The notes beneath the pieces were generated by a model. It searched no databases. It had not been told where the DNA came from and saw only the letters and a list, made by a program, of their open reading frames with translations. A stretch of DNA of 64,000 nucleotides from Eretmocerus hayati (Eukaryota; Arthropoda; Insecta; Hymenoptera; Aphelinidae): the NCBI GenBank assembly GCA_029851415.1, contig CM056742.1, forward strand, positions 86,666,748 through 86,730,747. The letters are read 5' to 3'. The stretch's first letter is position 1. Every line of letters starts with the position of its first letter. The translations under genes and the position numbers were made by a program. Shown here one piece after another: positions 36,440 to 47,269 of the stretch.

Positions 36440-37260
36440 TCATGAAACCGACTCGATAATGGATGCTCATCTTCTAGTCCGGCGGCTGCGTAGGTTTCCG
36501 TAGGCTTTCGGGTGTCCCCAAATAAACGGAGGTTTTTCCTACGTATTTTGCCCCGCTGAATCCGAATTTCGATGGTGCGAAGTCGAAAAGTCATGCAATA
36601 ATTTGTTATTAACAAATTATTATAAACAATCAAAAAAGTGCATAAATCGGTCTGGAAAAATTATTTTCGTATTTTTTGGGCTATTCTGAGTCGAAAAGGT
36701 CTCTTGACATTTTTCATGAAAACCCTTAGTTTTCCCGCAAAAAATTCATAAAGTTTCCAAAAAGTCGAATTTCACGATTTTTGAGAGCTTGTAGCGTTGA
36801 GTCAAAAGAATTTTTTTTGGCCTACCTTGGCTCAAATTGCTCCTTCAAGTGTCAACTTTACTTGGAAAAAGCTCAGAACCCGGAAAAATGCAACTGGTCT
36901 TTTCAGCATCGAAAAGAAGTTGACCTGTTTTCGCGGTCTCTGGTGGCTATCTCCTACCACCAATACACTGAGCTATATAGGCGGCCGTGCTCTTCCGGGT
37001 GTCCCCAGATGAACGAAAGCTTCTCCCAAGTATTTTCACCCGCTGAGTCCGAATTTTGATGTTGCAAAGTCGAAAAGTCATGCGATAATTTGTTATTAAC
37101 AAATTATTATGAACAATCAAAAAGTTGCATAAATCGATGCGATACATTTTTTGCCTGTTTTTTGGGCTATTCTAAGCCGAAAAGGTCTCTGCATATTTTC
37201 CACGAGAACCCTTAGTTTTTCCGCAGAAATTCCATGAAGTTTCAACAAATTCGAATTCTG
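36440..37260 (+). repeat. Tandem duplication with perfect hairpins inside the palindrome arm
   Basis: About 330 bp at 36440-36775 is repeated at ~480 bp spacing (36960-37260). Both copies share GAAGTCGAAAAGTCATGC-like sequence followed by a perfect 23-24 bp hairpin (ATAATTTGTTATTAACAAAT core) and TTTTTTGGGCTATTCT. The mirror arm has the same pair (38480-38640 and 38990-39130). The whole palindrome therefore holds four copies of the hairpin. Confidence 0.8.
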
Positions 37261-39205
37261 CGATTGCGTGGATCTCAGAGAATGAACGAATATTCTAATG
37301 ACATTTCCCGTGGCTCCAGTTGATGGTTGTGTAAATCCATACTTCTGATGAATAAAACGAGATGAAGATTATACAACTACGCTACCATTCAAATGTCTCA
37401 ATATACCTGGAAATCAAACTGATGATCTTTAGAAGTGGATATCTCAGAACTTATTGGTCGTAGAAAGCTCTGCGTGGTCGCACTTTGTAGCTCATATAAA
37501 GTACTTTCAAATCTATTTTCTGTATGCCCCGTCCCGCATTTTATACCAGAGACACACGAGTCAGAAAAATGACTTTTTTCTCAATTTTCCACCCAAGGTA
37601 CGAGTGCCTGCAAATTTCGACAAAATCGTTGGATCGCTATGAGACCTATCATATCTTCAAGCCCATGAAAAGACCTTCATGATTCGTTTTTGAACGTCTC
37701 TCAAAGTGGTTCTAATATTGAGATATGACGGATTGATCTGCAGGTGTTTTTCTCTCAAAAAGATACACGATAATCCAACAACGTTGAGGGGCAGCCCACG
37801 TTGGGGCATCTGACCCTCATTTCTGCAGAAGTTTGACTCAACATCGGGATAGCCATCGAAAATGAAGATTACCAACCTTGAACTGGGCTGTTTCTCATCA
37901 TTCTTGGATTATCAAGGGACTTTTGAGAGAAAAACACCCTCACTGAATCAGGTAAATCTCGAAACCAGAACCATTTTCAGAGACGTTCAAAAACGAAACT
38001 CAAAGGCCTTTTCATGGGCTTGAAGATATGATAGGTCTCATAGCGATCCAACGATTTTGTCGAAATTTGCAGGCACTCGTACCTTGGGTGGAAAATTGAG
38101 AAAAAAGTCATTTTTCTGACTCCTGTGTCTCTGGTATAAAATGCAGGACGGGGCATACAGAAAATAGATTCGAAAGTACTTTATATGAGCTACAAAGTGC
38201 GACCACGCAGAGCTTTCTACGACCAATAAGTTCTGAGATATCCACTTCTAAAGATCATCAGTTTGATTTCCAGGTATATTGAGACATTTGAACGGTAGCG
38301 TAGTTGTATAATCTTCATCTCGTTTTATTCATCAGAAGTATGGATTTACACAACCATCAACTGGAGCCACGGGAAATGTCATTAGAATATTCGTTCATTC
38401 TCTGAGATCCACGCAATCGCAGAATTCGAATTTGTTGAAACTTCATGGAATTTCTGCGGAAAAACTAAGGGTTCTCGTGGAAAATATGCAGAGACCTTTT
38501 CGGCTTAGAATAGCCCAAAAAACAGGCAAAAAATTTATCGCATCGATTTATGCAACTTTTTGATGGTTCATAATAATTTGTTAATAACAAATTATTGCAT
38601 GACTTTTCGACTTTGCAACATCAAAATTCGGACTCAGCGGGTGAAAATACTTGGGAGAAGCTTTCGTTCATCTGGGGACACCCGGAAGAGCACGGCCGCC
38701 TATATAGCTCAGTGTATTGGTGGTAGGAGATAGCCACCAGAGACCGCGAAAACAGGTCAACTTCTTTTCGATGCTGAAAAGACCAGTTGCATTTTTCCGG
38801 GTTCTGAGCTTTTTCCAAGTAAAGTTGACACTTGAAGGAGCAATTTGAGCCAAGGTAGGCCAAAAAAAAATTTTTCGACTCAACGCTACAAGCTCTCAAA
38901 AATCGTGAAATTCGACTTTTTGGAAACTTTATGAATTTTTTGCGGGAAAACTAAGGCTTTTCATAAAAAATGTCAAGAGACCTTTTCGACTCAGAATAGC
39001 CCAAAAAATACGAAAATAATTTTTCCAGACCGATTTATGCAACTTTTTGATTGTTTATAATAATTTGTTAATAACAAATTATTGCATGACTTTTCGACTT
39101 CGCACCATCGAAATTCGGATTCAGCGGGTCAAAATACGTAGGAAAAACCTTCGTTTATTCGGGGACACCCGAAAGCCTACGGAAACCTACGCAGCCGCCG
39201 GACTA

Positions 39206-39579
39206 TTCAGCCTTTTTACACTTATCTGAGATGAATTGTCGGTGTATGGGGAAGTTTGAGTGGATCGTGTACCAGATACAACTACTTCTCTAATGTATTT
39301 TGATCAGCCGGAGACGAACCCAATGATTTAAAGGCTCGAAAAAGTGGTGGGAGTGAGATTTCTGTTGTTGGAGCTGGATTTTGTTGTTCAATTTCATTTG
39401 AGGAAATTACATCGACCAGCTTATATGAGGATAGCAGCGCTTCCTCGAGCTTTGGAACCATCACCCCTGTCTTCAGCTGTTCGGAATACATTAGGAGACA
39501 TAGTTGTATCTGGCATACAATCTACCCATACCTCCCAATACACCGACAATTCATCTCAAATAAGTGTAAAAAGGCTGAA
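39206..39579. mobile_element. 374 bp TIR element inserted in one palindrome arm
   Basis: The ends TTCAGCCTTTTTACACTTAT and its inverse complement (with AAGTGTAAAAAGGCTGAA at the right) pair for about 45 bp (GAGATGAATTGTCGGTGTAT). The left palindrome arm at about 36474 is the empty site (CATCTTCTAGTCCGG). No clear target duplication is seen. Confidence 0.85.
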
Positions 39580-40439
39580 GATGAGCATCCATTATCGAGT
39601 CGGTTTCATGAGTCTGGTGAGGAATCCTGAAGGTTTGGAACAAAACTGACCGCGTATTCGCTTTCTACGTCAAAAAATACATCAAAAACACATCTTCGCA
39701 TGTTAGAAAGGGCCCAATTCAAAATTCGCATATTTTAAGGCCATCGAAGGAAGCACGGATTGACGGATTTGATACCTTAGGTTTTTCCATTCTCTGCACC
39801 AGTCATATTTCAGCTGTAATTGCATCAAATCGACTTTTACGAGGGGTCATTTTGGAGGAAATTACACCAGCTATCGATTAAAGATACTTTCAGGAGCGTA
39901 GATTAACGCGCATGCGCAGGAGAGGCTAGTTTATGAAAAAAAATTTGCTTTGAAATTGATTTTTGACGTTTTTGATCACTTTCCACCACCAAAAATGATA
40001 TATTTCAAAGTGGTTCCCGGCGTAAAATGAGCTGACAAATACGATGAGATGGTTCACTAACGTCTTAATTACAGATAACAGGGTTAAAAATTGATTTTCA
40101 TTTCTCAACAATTTTTTCGGGGCTTGAATCGAAAGTTGCCGAAATGAAACGACTCTCCTTCGAGTTCTCAATGTTTCAAGAGTATGTCAAAAGAATTTCA
40201 GAACGATTCATTGAGATGCGTCCGAATGCGGTTCAATACAAGGAACATCGATTTTGAGCGTTTTTTAGAGGGTTTCCAGGCTGCTCCAAAACATAGGGGC
40301 GACTCCGGGACCTAAAAACTATTGCGTACCTCATAGTTTGGGGTTCGAAACTGGGGAAAAATGCTTCCGGGGCCAAACCTGACAAGGGCCGATTCACCAT
40401 GCTCACCCGCCCAGTCCCTTTGTGTCTAGATCGCAACTA

Positions 40440-41820
40440 AAAAGCCAGTTGTATGGAAAAAAAATTATCAACCCTCAGCTGGCACACCTCCGCCAAATAC
40501 CATAGCTGGCCAACTTGGGTCTATTCGACCCACGCCGAAGAATTGATGCTGTAGCTATTATATTGAATCTTTTAACATGAAATTTTTTTGTAGCTTCTTT
40601 GATATGTTTCTAATCGGCCAATGTATCGAGATATCCTTCAAGGTCGAATAAAGAATTCCAGAGAATATAAATGTCCAGAAAATTGCCAAAACTCACCCTT
40701 TTCACTAAAAAAATTGTAGATGGCACAATTTTCATCCAAATGAGCTGAAAATTCAACTGATTGTCAGCGCTCCCTTTACCATCGAGCTACAGGTTTCCCC
40801 TGACGGAGGAAAGACCTTTCCTCCTAATTGAGGTTAGTGTTATCATTCTTCGCGCATAATCAAAGGTGGAGATTCATCATGATCATGCGAAGGCTTAATA
40901 TCCAACTTCTGTATTTCTAGCACAGTAGTTTGTAAGCTTTGCGATCATACTCTCCATGTCACTAGCTTCACGAGTATCAATGTTGAAGACCTGTCTCTCT
41001 GCGCTATTAATGGCCGGGATCCGTTAACGGTCCATCTCCATGTTCCACGTTTGCCGTGCATTGCTGTATCGTGCTATTGACACGTTCGAGTCGACTAGTG
41101 ATTTTTTCGTAAACTACTCAATATTCTAATACTCACACTTGACCGACTCAAGTTTTTAATCCCTCAAGTGTTTATTACGCATGTTTTCTATCAACTATAG
41201 TCCTTTTATCAAAAACTCGCTGTTAGGTCAACCCGAAAATGATGAAGGGAGCTTGGAGAGCGCGCGTTTCCCATTAGACGCCGTGTTGAATTCGCGAAAA
41301 ATCAAACGTTGATTTCTCGGCTCACAGGTAAACACATGTTTTGAAAATTCAGTATAAGACTCATATCAGCATCATGAACGTGTACTCCGAATTCCATCAG
41401 AATTTTGCTGTACATTCTTTACCAGAGGAACCTCCTCAACATTGCACCTCAGCCAAGAGTGGTGACTCCCCTAATCCCTTCTATGCCGGTTGAGCGCACG
41501 CAATGATTTTGAGAGAGCCAACTGACACATTGTATGGCATATCTAGATGCAACGTGAAATACGTTACTACTTCAATTATTGACCTTAGAGCCTAGACATA
41601 TGTCCACTGACTCGGGATCTCTCTTCGGGCTCGTTGATACTTACTTTCCCTTTGAGGAAGGGCAGAGATTGAGATTGAAGGATTGAATCTTAGGCTCAGC
41701 CGGAGGATTTTCGCCTTGGCTGCCAAGGGCAAATTACCCGACCATGCATAAGATTCAAGGGAGTAGGAAGAGGATGGATAACGACTCACAAGGCCTGAGA
41801 CTGTACCAGACCCCGTGTGA
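40440..41820. other. No supported gene
   Basis: AT-rich DNA with only short frames. No repeat shared with the rest of the window was noticed. Confidence 0.45.
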
Positions 41821-41824
41821 GTCG

Positions 41825-42243
41825 AGGAGGATTATTATCATAGAAATAGAAAAGTTACTCGACTTGAAATTATGGAAGATTTTGATTTGTAATACTTACT
41901 GGTTTATTCCAATTATTTTCAATATAAACCCAATATTAATGGCCCGTGGTGCTTAGAAATTTGAATGATTGGAATGAAAAGCGTCAAATTTGAAATGGGG
42001 CAGAGTTTCGCGATTTGGAATTTGAGGTGTCTCCCAGCAGACTGTCGAAAAGGTACGAGCGCGGCTCTATTTAAAGTCTAGCCCCTCGTTACAGGTAAGC
42101 TATGTCCCTCATCGCGGTAGTAGTGGCGAAAAGGGTCTTGTACACAGTACTCTCGAGATGTATGCACAAACTTTTGGTTAGAAGATGGCACCACGGGTTC
42201 TATTCTAAGAGAACTTACTCACTAATTTCGTCTACAATTACGT
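41825..42243 (-). promoter_or_regulatory. Promoter/first-exon-like module, minus copy
   Basis: This ~415 bp segment is the inverted homologue of 59882-60300. On the minus strand it has a TATA-like TTTAAATAG (42067-42075), an initiator-like GACAGTCTG about 31 bp downstream, and a shared exon-like stretch (GGGAGACACCTCAAATTCC, AGCACCACGGGCC). It ends at ATAAACCA/GTAAGTAT, a good splice donor (GT at 41898-41899). The inferred exon is ~145 nt and lacks an obvious ORF. It could be a retroelement LTR/leader or the 5' end of a duplicated gene. Confidence 0.5.
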
Positions 42244-42331
42244 CAAATACTTGAGATGAACAATTTCAAGAGTAAATATTACAGTTTATCAAAATTATGA
42301 AGTGAACTTAAGAGATATATATATATATACC

Positions 42332-42423
42332 ATGTGACCACGATATTTCTGGCGAAATTTGGAGGTTATTCCCATGCCCCCTGCTTGTGAATGTATGTTT
42401 TGTCAGAAATATCGTGGTCACAT
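42332..42423. mobile_element. 92 bp hairpin MITE in a TA tract
   Basis: The left end ATGTGACCACGATATTTCTG and the right end on the opposite strand ATGTGACCACGATATTTCTG are identical over 20 bp. Both sides are flanked by TA-rich sequence. Just downstream, a 19 bp ATTTCTCTTTCTTTGAAGG unit is tandemly repeated (42510-42547). Confidence 0.85.
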
Positions 42424-42549
42424 TGTATATATGTTGTTGTTACTATTCAAAAAGTATATAGTACATCACATATATATGAATATATTTATATCATCGTTTT
42501 TATATGACAAATTTCTCTTTCTTTGAAGGATTTCTCTTTCTTTGAAGGA

Positions 42550-42826
42550 GATTTGGCTCAAACTCTGGGGATAGTCTCCTTTTAGCACCAAAAGATAAAA
42601 CCCAGAGCCGCACTTGCAAATGCCCAACCGTTTTCGAGCTGTAGCTCATAACATTAGCATTACGAGTATATCTATATATATATCTTTCCTGAACACGGGC
42701 CCATGTAGGCAATGCTAATGTCATAGGCTACAGCTTGAAAACAGTGGGGCATTTGCAAGTGCGGCTCTGGGTTTCATCTTTTGGTGCTAAAAGGAGACTA
42801 TTCCCAGAGTTTCAGCAAAATCCGTG
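42550..42826. mobile_element. Palindromic MITE, second copy of the 28.26 kb family
   Basis: It shares ACTCTGGG-ATAGTCTCC, TTTTAGCACCAAAAGAT and the central ATTAGCATT/AATGCTAAT pairing with 28258-28585. The outer CAGGAGAGTG ends are missing, so it is truncated or from a subfamily. Confidence 0.75.
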
Positions 42827-42849
42827 TTCCACAACCCCTGCGTGCTCCT

Positions 42850-43575
42850 TGTCAGTGAGATAGTAATTACTCTTTCTTACGGATTTTATTGTTCAAGAAA
42901 TAGCACTTTACACAAAGCTTCCTGATGAAGCCAATTCCACAATCATCACAATATTTTCTGAGGAAGAGATTCTCGACTTTCTCTTTGATTGAAAATGTTG
43001 AGATTAGTTTGAGATTTTCAGCAGTCAGAGCTTGAACTGGGGGTCTAATTTCAGGACGACCTGGGCAATAAACGATCGGATCGTTGTAACAGGTATTGCA
43101 AACGTTCTTGAGGAAGAGCTCGCGCTTTTCTTCGAGTGAAAGCGTTTTGAAGGGTCTAGTATGTTTTCGAAATTCTTCTGCAGGTAACCATTTCACATGT
43201 TTGTCCAAAAACTCCCCCAAGATCCCCCGAAACCCCCCGAAAGACCCAAAAACCACCAAGAACCTCACCAAAATATGAATATTTGGAAAAACTCGCAATG
43301 GATCTCGATTTATCGGACAAAAATCTACAATTTCGTCTATCTTCGTTTTCAGCTCAAAATGCATTCCCTTCGAGTAAAACCACTTTTTTAACGATATTTT
43401 GCAGATTTTTTTCATCCTGGAGGATGCCACCCTCACAGACCGCTCAGAAGCATCTCGAGGGAAGAGGATTCAGAAACTAGGTGTGAAAAGCTACAAAATG
43501 ACCAATTGCAGAGTCCCAGAATCGTCCGTTTTCACGGGGCAATTGATGTTGTCCTGTGGCCTTTTTTTAATAAAG
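42850..43575 (-). repeat. Repeat B, longest copy
   Basis: Dispersed repeat also found at 8243-8420 and 20025-20385. Read on the plus strand, its right end finishes CCTGTGGCC, T-run, AATAAAGTGCG. It is directly followed by LTR-like copy 3. Its minus strand carries the Cys-rich ORF. Confidence 0.8.
42867..43436 (-). CDS. Unrecognised Cys-rich (CxxC) protein in repeat B
   Basis: This is a 189-codon frame whose first part, shared with copy 2, includes WFYSKGMHFELK. It starts at a GTG codon, so the true start is uncertain; an upstream exon is possible. The C-terminal half has two parallel modules: SLEEKRELFLKNVCNTCYND, with a CxxC and a further Cys seven residues on, and SIKEKVENLF followed by YCDDCGIGF and LCVKCYF. 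Four CxxC/CxC-type pairs suggest zinc binding. The lysine-rich end (NNKIRKKE) is followed by a stop. I do not recognise the family. As part of a dispersed repeat it is probably transposon-encoded, and whether it is expressed is unknown. Confidence 0.45.
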   Translation of the reverse strand: MRVASSRMKKICKISLKKWFYSKGMHFELKTKIDEIVDFCPINRDPLRVFPNIHILVRFLVVFGSFGGFRGILGEFLDKHVKWLPAEEFRKHTRPFKTLSLEEKRELFLKNVCNTCYNDPIVYCPGRPEIRPPVQALTAENLKLISTFSIKEKVENLFLRKYCDDCGIGFIRKLCVKCYFLNNKIRKKE

Positions 43576-43576
43576 T

Positions 43577-43768
43577 GCGTCGTCAGTTAGGACGACCAAT
43601 GTATCCTGTGGCGACTACGAGGAGGCCGAGGCAGCAGCAAGGGTCATGCAGTACGCATGCCTAGCCCCATCGTTTATTTTCCACTCAAATATAAGAGTCT
43701 CTTGCGTCCGAATTGCACTCAGACGAGATGCATTTATCGGATCAGACGGTCCTAAACCCCGTCACTCC
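43577..43768 (+). mobile_element. LTR-like repeat, copy 3 (right part only)
   Basis: It matches 1370-1570: CAGTTAGGACGACCA, TATCCTGTGG-GACTACGAGG, ATGCAGTACGCATGCCTAGC, CGAGATGCATTTATCGGATC and CCCCGTCAC. The left part is replaced by repeat B. Confidence 0.75.
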
Positions 43769-43879
43769 CCATGTACCATTGCAAATTTTGCTTCCTTGGC
43801 ACAACTTGGGTGATAGTCTAAGCTACAAATGATGCAAGGAAGCTGAAGTTTCTTTTGTGTTGCAATTTTTCCAGTTACA

Positions 43880-44122
43880 ATGATTCATGGCGATGAGCAC
43901 GTGCCAGATTTGAGGTTAGAACCGCTAAAAGCAGAGATTGCTACTGAGCACTACTTTTTCTTAGTGTTCAAGAATTGTAAACACTTTGAATGTTTTCGAA
44001 GAACAAAAACAAGCACACTTCAATACACCGTAGAGAAATTGCCATTCAGATATCAGAATAATTGTCAGAGCGACTCAATTTTTGTACTGTCCGCGGCGCC
44101 GCCATACGGCCTTATGACTTAA
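43880..44122 (+). CDS. Possible exon or small ORF, unknown function
   Basis: An 80-codon frame begins MIHGDEHVPDLRLEPLKAE. It contains an aromatic- and Cys-rich middle (FFLVFKNCKHFECFRR). It is preceded by an acceptor-like TTTTTCCAG 8 bases before the ATG. The composition looks coding, but I recognise no domain and no other exon. Confidence 0.3.
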   Translation: MIHGDEHVPDLRLEPLKAEIATEHYFFLVFKNCKHFECFRRTKTSTLQYTVEKLPFRYQNNCQSDSIFVLSAAPPYGLMT

Positions 44123-44232
44123 TATGTTCCTTGTAGAGTCTCCTTCTTATTGCAATTGCTTCTTGAAGTTCAGTAGGAAACCATCGAGAAAAAGTTGATA
44201 TGGTATTTTTTTACACGGAACATGACAAGCTA

Positions 44233-44851
44233 TCAATTCAAGAATGAAGGAAAAAAAAACATCTCCAAGGCATAATCGATATTTGAAATTTTCTGAAGTA
44301 ATTTCTGCCGATTTGTCTTGCGTAGATCATCATTCATGGAGACAAAGTAGGCTTGTTTGTAATCAAAGATATAGTCTGTTGAATTCATGAATTTTTCATC
44401 GATGGCACTGATTCTGGGTATGAACACAGTATAACCTACATGAAATTCATCAAAACACACCACTGGATCAACACTGACATGGAATTTAGTTTGCTCTTCA
44501 TCCGTAAAAATAAGGTCCATGATATTGTTTTCTTATTGTTTCTTGAGTTTCCAACACCGTAAGTATTTAACAGATTGAACTGGTTGATACAGAGCTCAAA
44601 AGCTAGTACACCAGCTCTGACAGCAGAATTTGAATGCTTTCTATTTGCATATACTGAATCTTCTATTCTATGCCATTTATAGCCTGGTAAATTACAATCT
44701 CCACATAGAATAATTGTATCATCATTATAGGTTTTTGCATCAGCTCCAAGATGTTGAGCAACCGCTTTATAGGGTAAGACAAATTCTTCAGATTCACAGC
44801 TTGAGAGGAGAGGATGATAACAGAGAGCCAATATGGTACTCCACCCATAAG
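44233..44851 (-). pseudogene. LINE endonuclease C-terminal half and linker, frameshifted
   Basis: Two minus-strand frames (44436-44831 and 44233-44520) together cover the second half of an EEP endonuclease. The first has IILCGDCNLPGYKW (usual GDFNLPxIxW), then NQFNLLNTYGVGN. After a frameshift near 44520 comes MDLIFTDEE, then a VDPVVCFDEFHVGY block where related proteins have the DH-containing motif. A linker (DYIFDYKQAYFVSMNDDL) resembles the YxFKKADYxxLNxxL segment just before reverse transcriptase. The catalytic region is altered and the RT is missing. It may be the same family as the fragment at 1-182. Confidence 0.7.
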
Positions 44852-44859
44852 TTAAGAAA

Positions 44860-45815
44860 CGTAGTATTATAGACTCAAAATTTGATGCAACTCATTTAGA
44901 GTTTTGTAAGAAATAGGAAGAGCTTTTAGCTGCATTGACAATCAGGATGTTCAGTTAATATGATTAGATCTGTGTGCAGGAGGGCAGGGAGCGGTTTTAA
45001 GTTCAAGCTCACCGTTTCTACAAGAGACATTCTTGAGGCTATGCGGTCACCATGCAAGCAGTTAATCATTCCGATCTTTCTCCAATTCTGTTGCGATTTG
45101 GGCTAAACGACGAGTACACAAATACTTATTATCATCCGACTTAGATTTGTCTAATACTCATGATCAAAACCAAACTCCAAGAGAATCGGGAAAGATGGGA
45201 ATGAAAGTGTGCGTGTATTATAGGTTAGGAGGTTCCCGCGGTCAAGTTATTCCCACTTTTCTCCGATTTTCTTGTGATTTGGCATAAACGACGGATTGAG
45301 GAATATAAGTTGGACATTAACAAGTGTAAGATGTATTTTCAAGGTCCATGGTCGCGAAGCCCGTTGATCGCATCGTCTTAAGAGGTGTATAGGATGGAGT
45401 TCTCTATAAAAGTTGACAAGAATTTCTTGTGCAGTATATTGCCTACTGAGTTACCAATATCAACTGCATCCAACACTAGCAAGATCGACAAACTCTTGGA
45501 CTCTGTTGATCCCCCTAAAATTGACAATTAATAAATTATAATAGAGCACAGTTGCCAGGAGGAAACATTTAGGATGTTCGCATGAATATCCAATCAATCC
45601 AAGTACAAGTTTTCCAAAAGTGCAGCTTTTATTAGAATATTCCCTTCCAACTCAAGAATGAATCATTATTCATCCATCTTGGAAATAACATAGGGTAAAA
45701 TGGATAAGATGAATTTATTTCTCTCGTATCAGTTCTTAATAGTACATCGCCACTCACCTCACCAGCACTACTGAGACTATAAACTATAAAATAAAACTTC
45801 TTCAAAACAAAATCA
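44860..45815. other. No supported gene
   Basis: A faint duplication (TCTTTCTCCAATTCTGTTGC versus TTTTCTCCGATTTTCTTGTG, each followed by GATTTGG-NTAAACGACG) lies around 45070 and 45250. I see nothing else. Confidence 0.4.
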
Positions 45816-45819
45816 AATC

Positions 45820-46970
45820 ATGCTGTTCGTGAAATTAGGCATAATAGTAGTTATAGGAGATATGAATGCCAGGATGGGAAATAAAGGTGGAGATGGAAGC
45901 AAGGATGAGGAAAGAAACTCAAGGGACGGAACAGTGAATAGAGAAGGACTACGGTTGTTAGAGGAAATTGAGAAGCAAGGCTTGATGATAGTGAAAAGAG
46001 ACATCTATGGAGACAGGGAAGGTGAATATACATATATCGGGGCAAGAGGAAATACAGTAATTGATTAAGTGATAACAAACAAAGAAAGAAAGGAGAACCT
46101 GAAAAAAGTGAGAATAGGGAACATGATCAAGTCAGACCACCTCCCAATAGAAAGAGAAATAGACTCGCTAAAGGAAAAACAAGCAAGACCTGGAACTGAG
46201 AACCACCCAAAAGTGGTATGAGAAAGCTATTAGGAAGTATAAGAAAAGGACAGAGAATTGGGGGAAAGTAAGGGAGTGGTCAGAAATGAAGGCCAGGCTC
46301 GGAAATGCTTCAGTGCGAGAGACAATAAGGGAGGGAAGAGAAGGGAACCAAAGCTTGTGGGGCAAAAAGTGCTGTGTTAGAGCCCCGAGTAATGGATGCC
46401 TTGGAAAAGAAATTAAATGATGAGATAGACCCTAAGGAATACTTCAAAGTGAGAAGAGAATAAAGACAGCTACAAAAAAAGAAGAAAGAGGAGGAAGGAG
46501 AAAGATGGATTAAGGAGATGCTCAGAGATAAACCGGAAAGGCAGTTTTGGGAATGGGTGAACATGAAAAGAAGCAAGAGGGAAAGGATAGACGACACCGC
46601 AACGGATGAGGAGTGGCTACAACACTTCAGAAACCAGCTAGGAGGAAAGAAAGAGAAACGTGAAGGAGCGTATGGGAAGAAGAAGATGGAAGAGGAACAG
46701 TTTACGGAGGAGGAATTGGAGAAAGTGATGAAGAAGATGAAAAAGAAAAAGGCATCTGGGATAGATGGGACCACGAACGAAGCCTGGATTTACGCGAATG
46801 AGAAGGTGAGAGAACACATTCTGGAGATAATAAATGAAATCTGGTCAGGAGGAGAAATACCTGAAGAATGGGAAGCAGGTAAAGTAATCCCCATATTCCA
46901 AAGTGGGGAAAAGAGAGAGGTCAAAAACTACCATCCTCTTACTATCTCCAATGAACAGATTTTGTCATGA
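45820..46970 (+). pseudogene. R1/I-type LINE fragment: endonuclease and start of reverse transcriptase
   Basis: The endonuclease part reads IIVVIGDMNARMGNKGGDG and later GEYTYIGARGNTVID, where a TAA (46066-46068) replaces the expected Tyr. In the same frame beyond it comes NMIKSDHLPIE, the conserved SDH motif. The next part (46518-46970) reads ERQFWEWVNMKRSKRER, FTEEELEKVMKKMKKKKASG, IDGTTNEAWIY and IPEEWEAGKVIPIF. These are the blocks preceding and opening the RT domain of insect R1/I-type LINEs. Frameshifts separate the parts. The element is 5' truncated, and it stops after KNY where RT block 2 (usually RGITLL) should follow. It is non-functional. Confidence 0.8.
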
Positions 46971-46989
46971 CTCACCCGAGTTAATTGAG

Positions 46990-47268
46990 AGGAGAAGAAT
47001 GATCATGGAGGATTCCAAATCTCAGCTGCTATCTATCTTTTGGGTATTTGGCGATTTTCAAAAAACGGAGAGGAGCAGATTCAACATTAACGAGCTGAGA
47101 GAGAACAGAGGAAAATACCTGTGTACTGCAATCGTCACTCGTGTCGATCCTAGACGGAGGAAAATTGTCTTGAAACGCTGCGGTCTGGGACCAAAATCCG
47201 AGCTTTGTGAGTATTGTCGCAACGTTGTAACTCGGATCTACTCGGGTGCGGGTCACTTGCACCAATGA
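46990..47268 (+). CDS. Doubtful small ORF after the LINE break
   Basis: The second half of a longer frame reads MEDSKSQLLSIFWVFGDFQK and ends with a basic, Cys-containing tail (RRRKIVLKRCGLG, ELCEYC). A minus-strand frame overlaps it (47029-47427). I recognise neither, and chance is likely for at least one of them. Confidence 0.15.
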   Translation, partial: RRRMIMEDSKSQLLSIFWVFGDFQKTERSRFNINELRENRGKYLCTAIVTRVDPRRRKIVLKRCGLGPKSELCEYCRNVVTRIYSGAGHLHQ

Positions 47269-47269
47269 A

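Larger units (their letters stand above)
35772..40430. repeat. Giant palindrome, ~2 kb arms, centre near 37840
   Basis: The left arm (35772 to about 37781) and right arm (about 37896 to 40430) are reverse complements with high identity by eye. Examples are GACTCCGGGACCTAAAAACT (right) with its complement on the left, and TCCACTTCTAAAGATCATCA with its complement. The right arm is ~520 bp longer because of a MITE (39206-39579) and a ~150 bp insertion (about 40070-40220). The arms diverge more near the ~115 bp loop. The outermost bases on both sides read AAAGGGACT. The open frames of 92, 71 and 62 codons are mirrored in both arms, which follows from identity and is not proof of coding. Confidence 0.9.

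Noticed and set aside
36781..38899. Mirrored 92-codon ORFs in the giant palindrome
   Set aside because: The same frame in both arms is explained by arm identity. No domain or start context supports translation.
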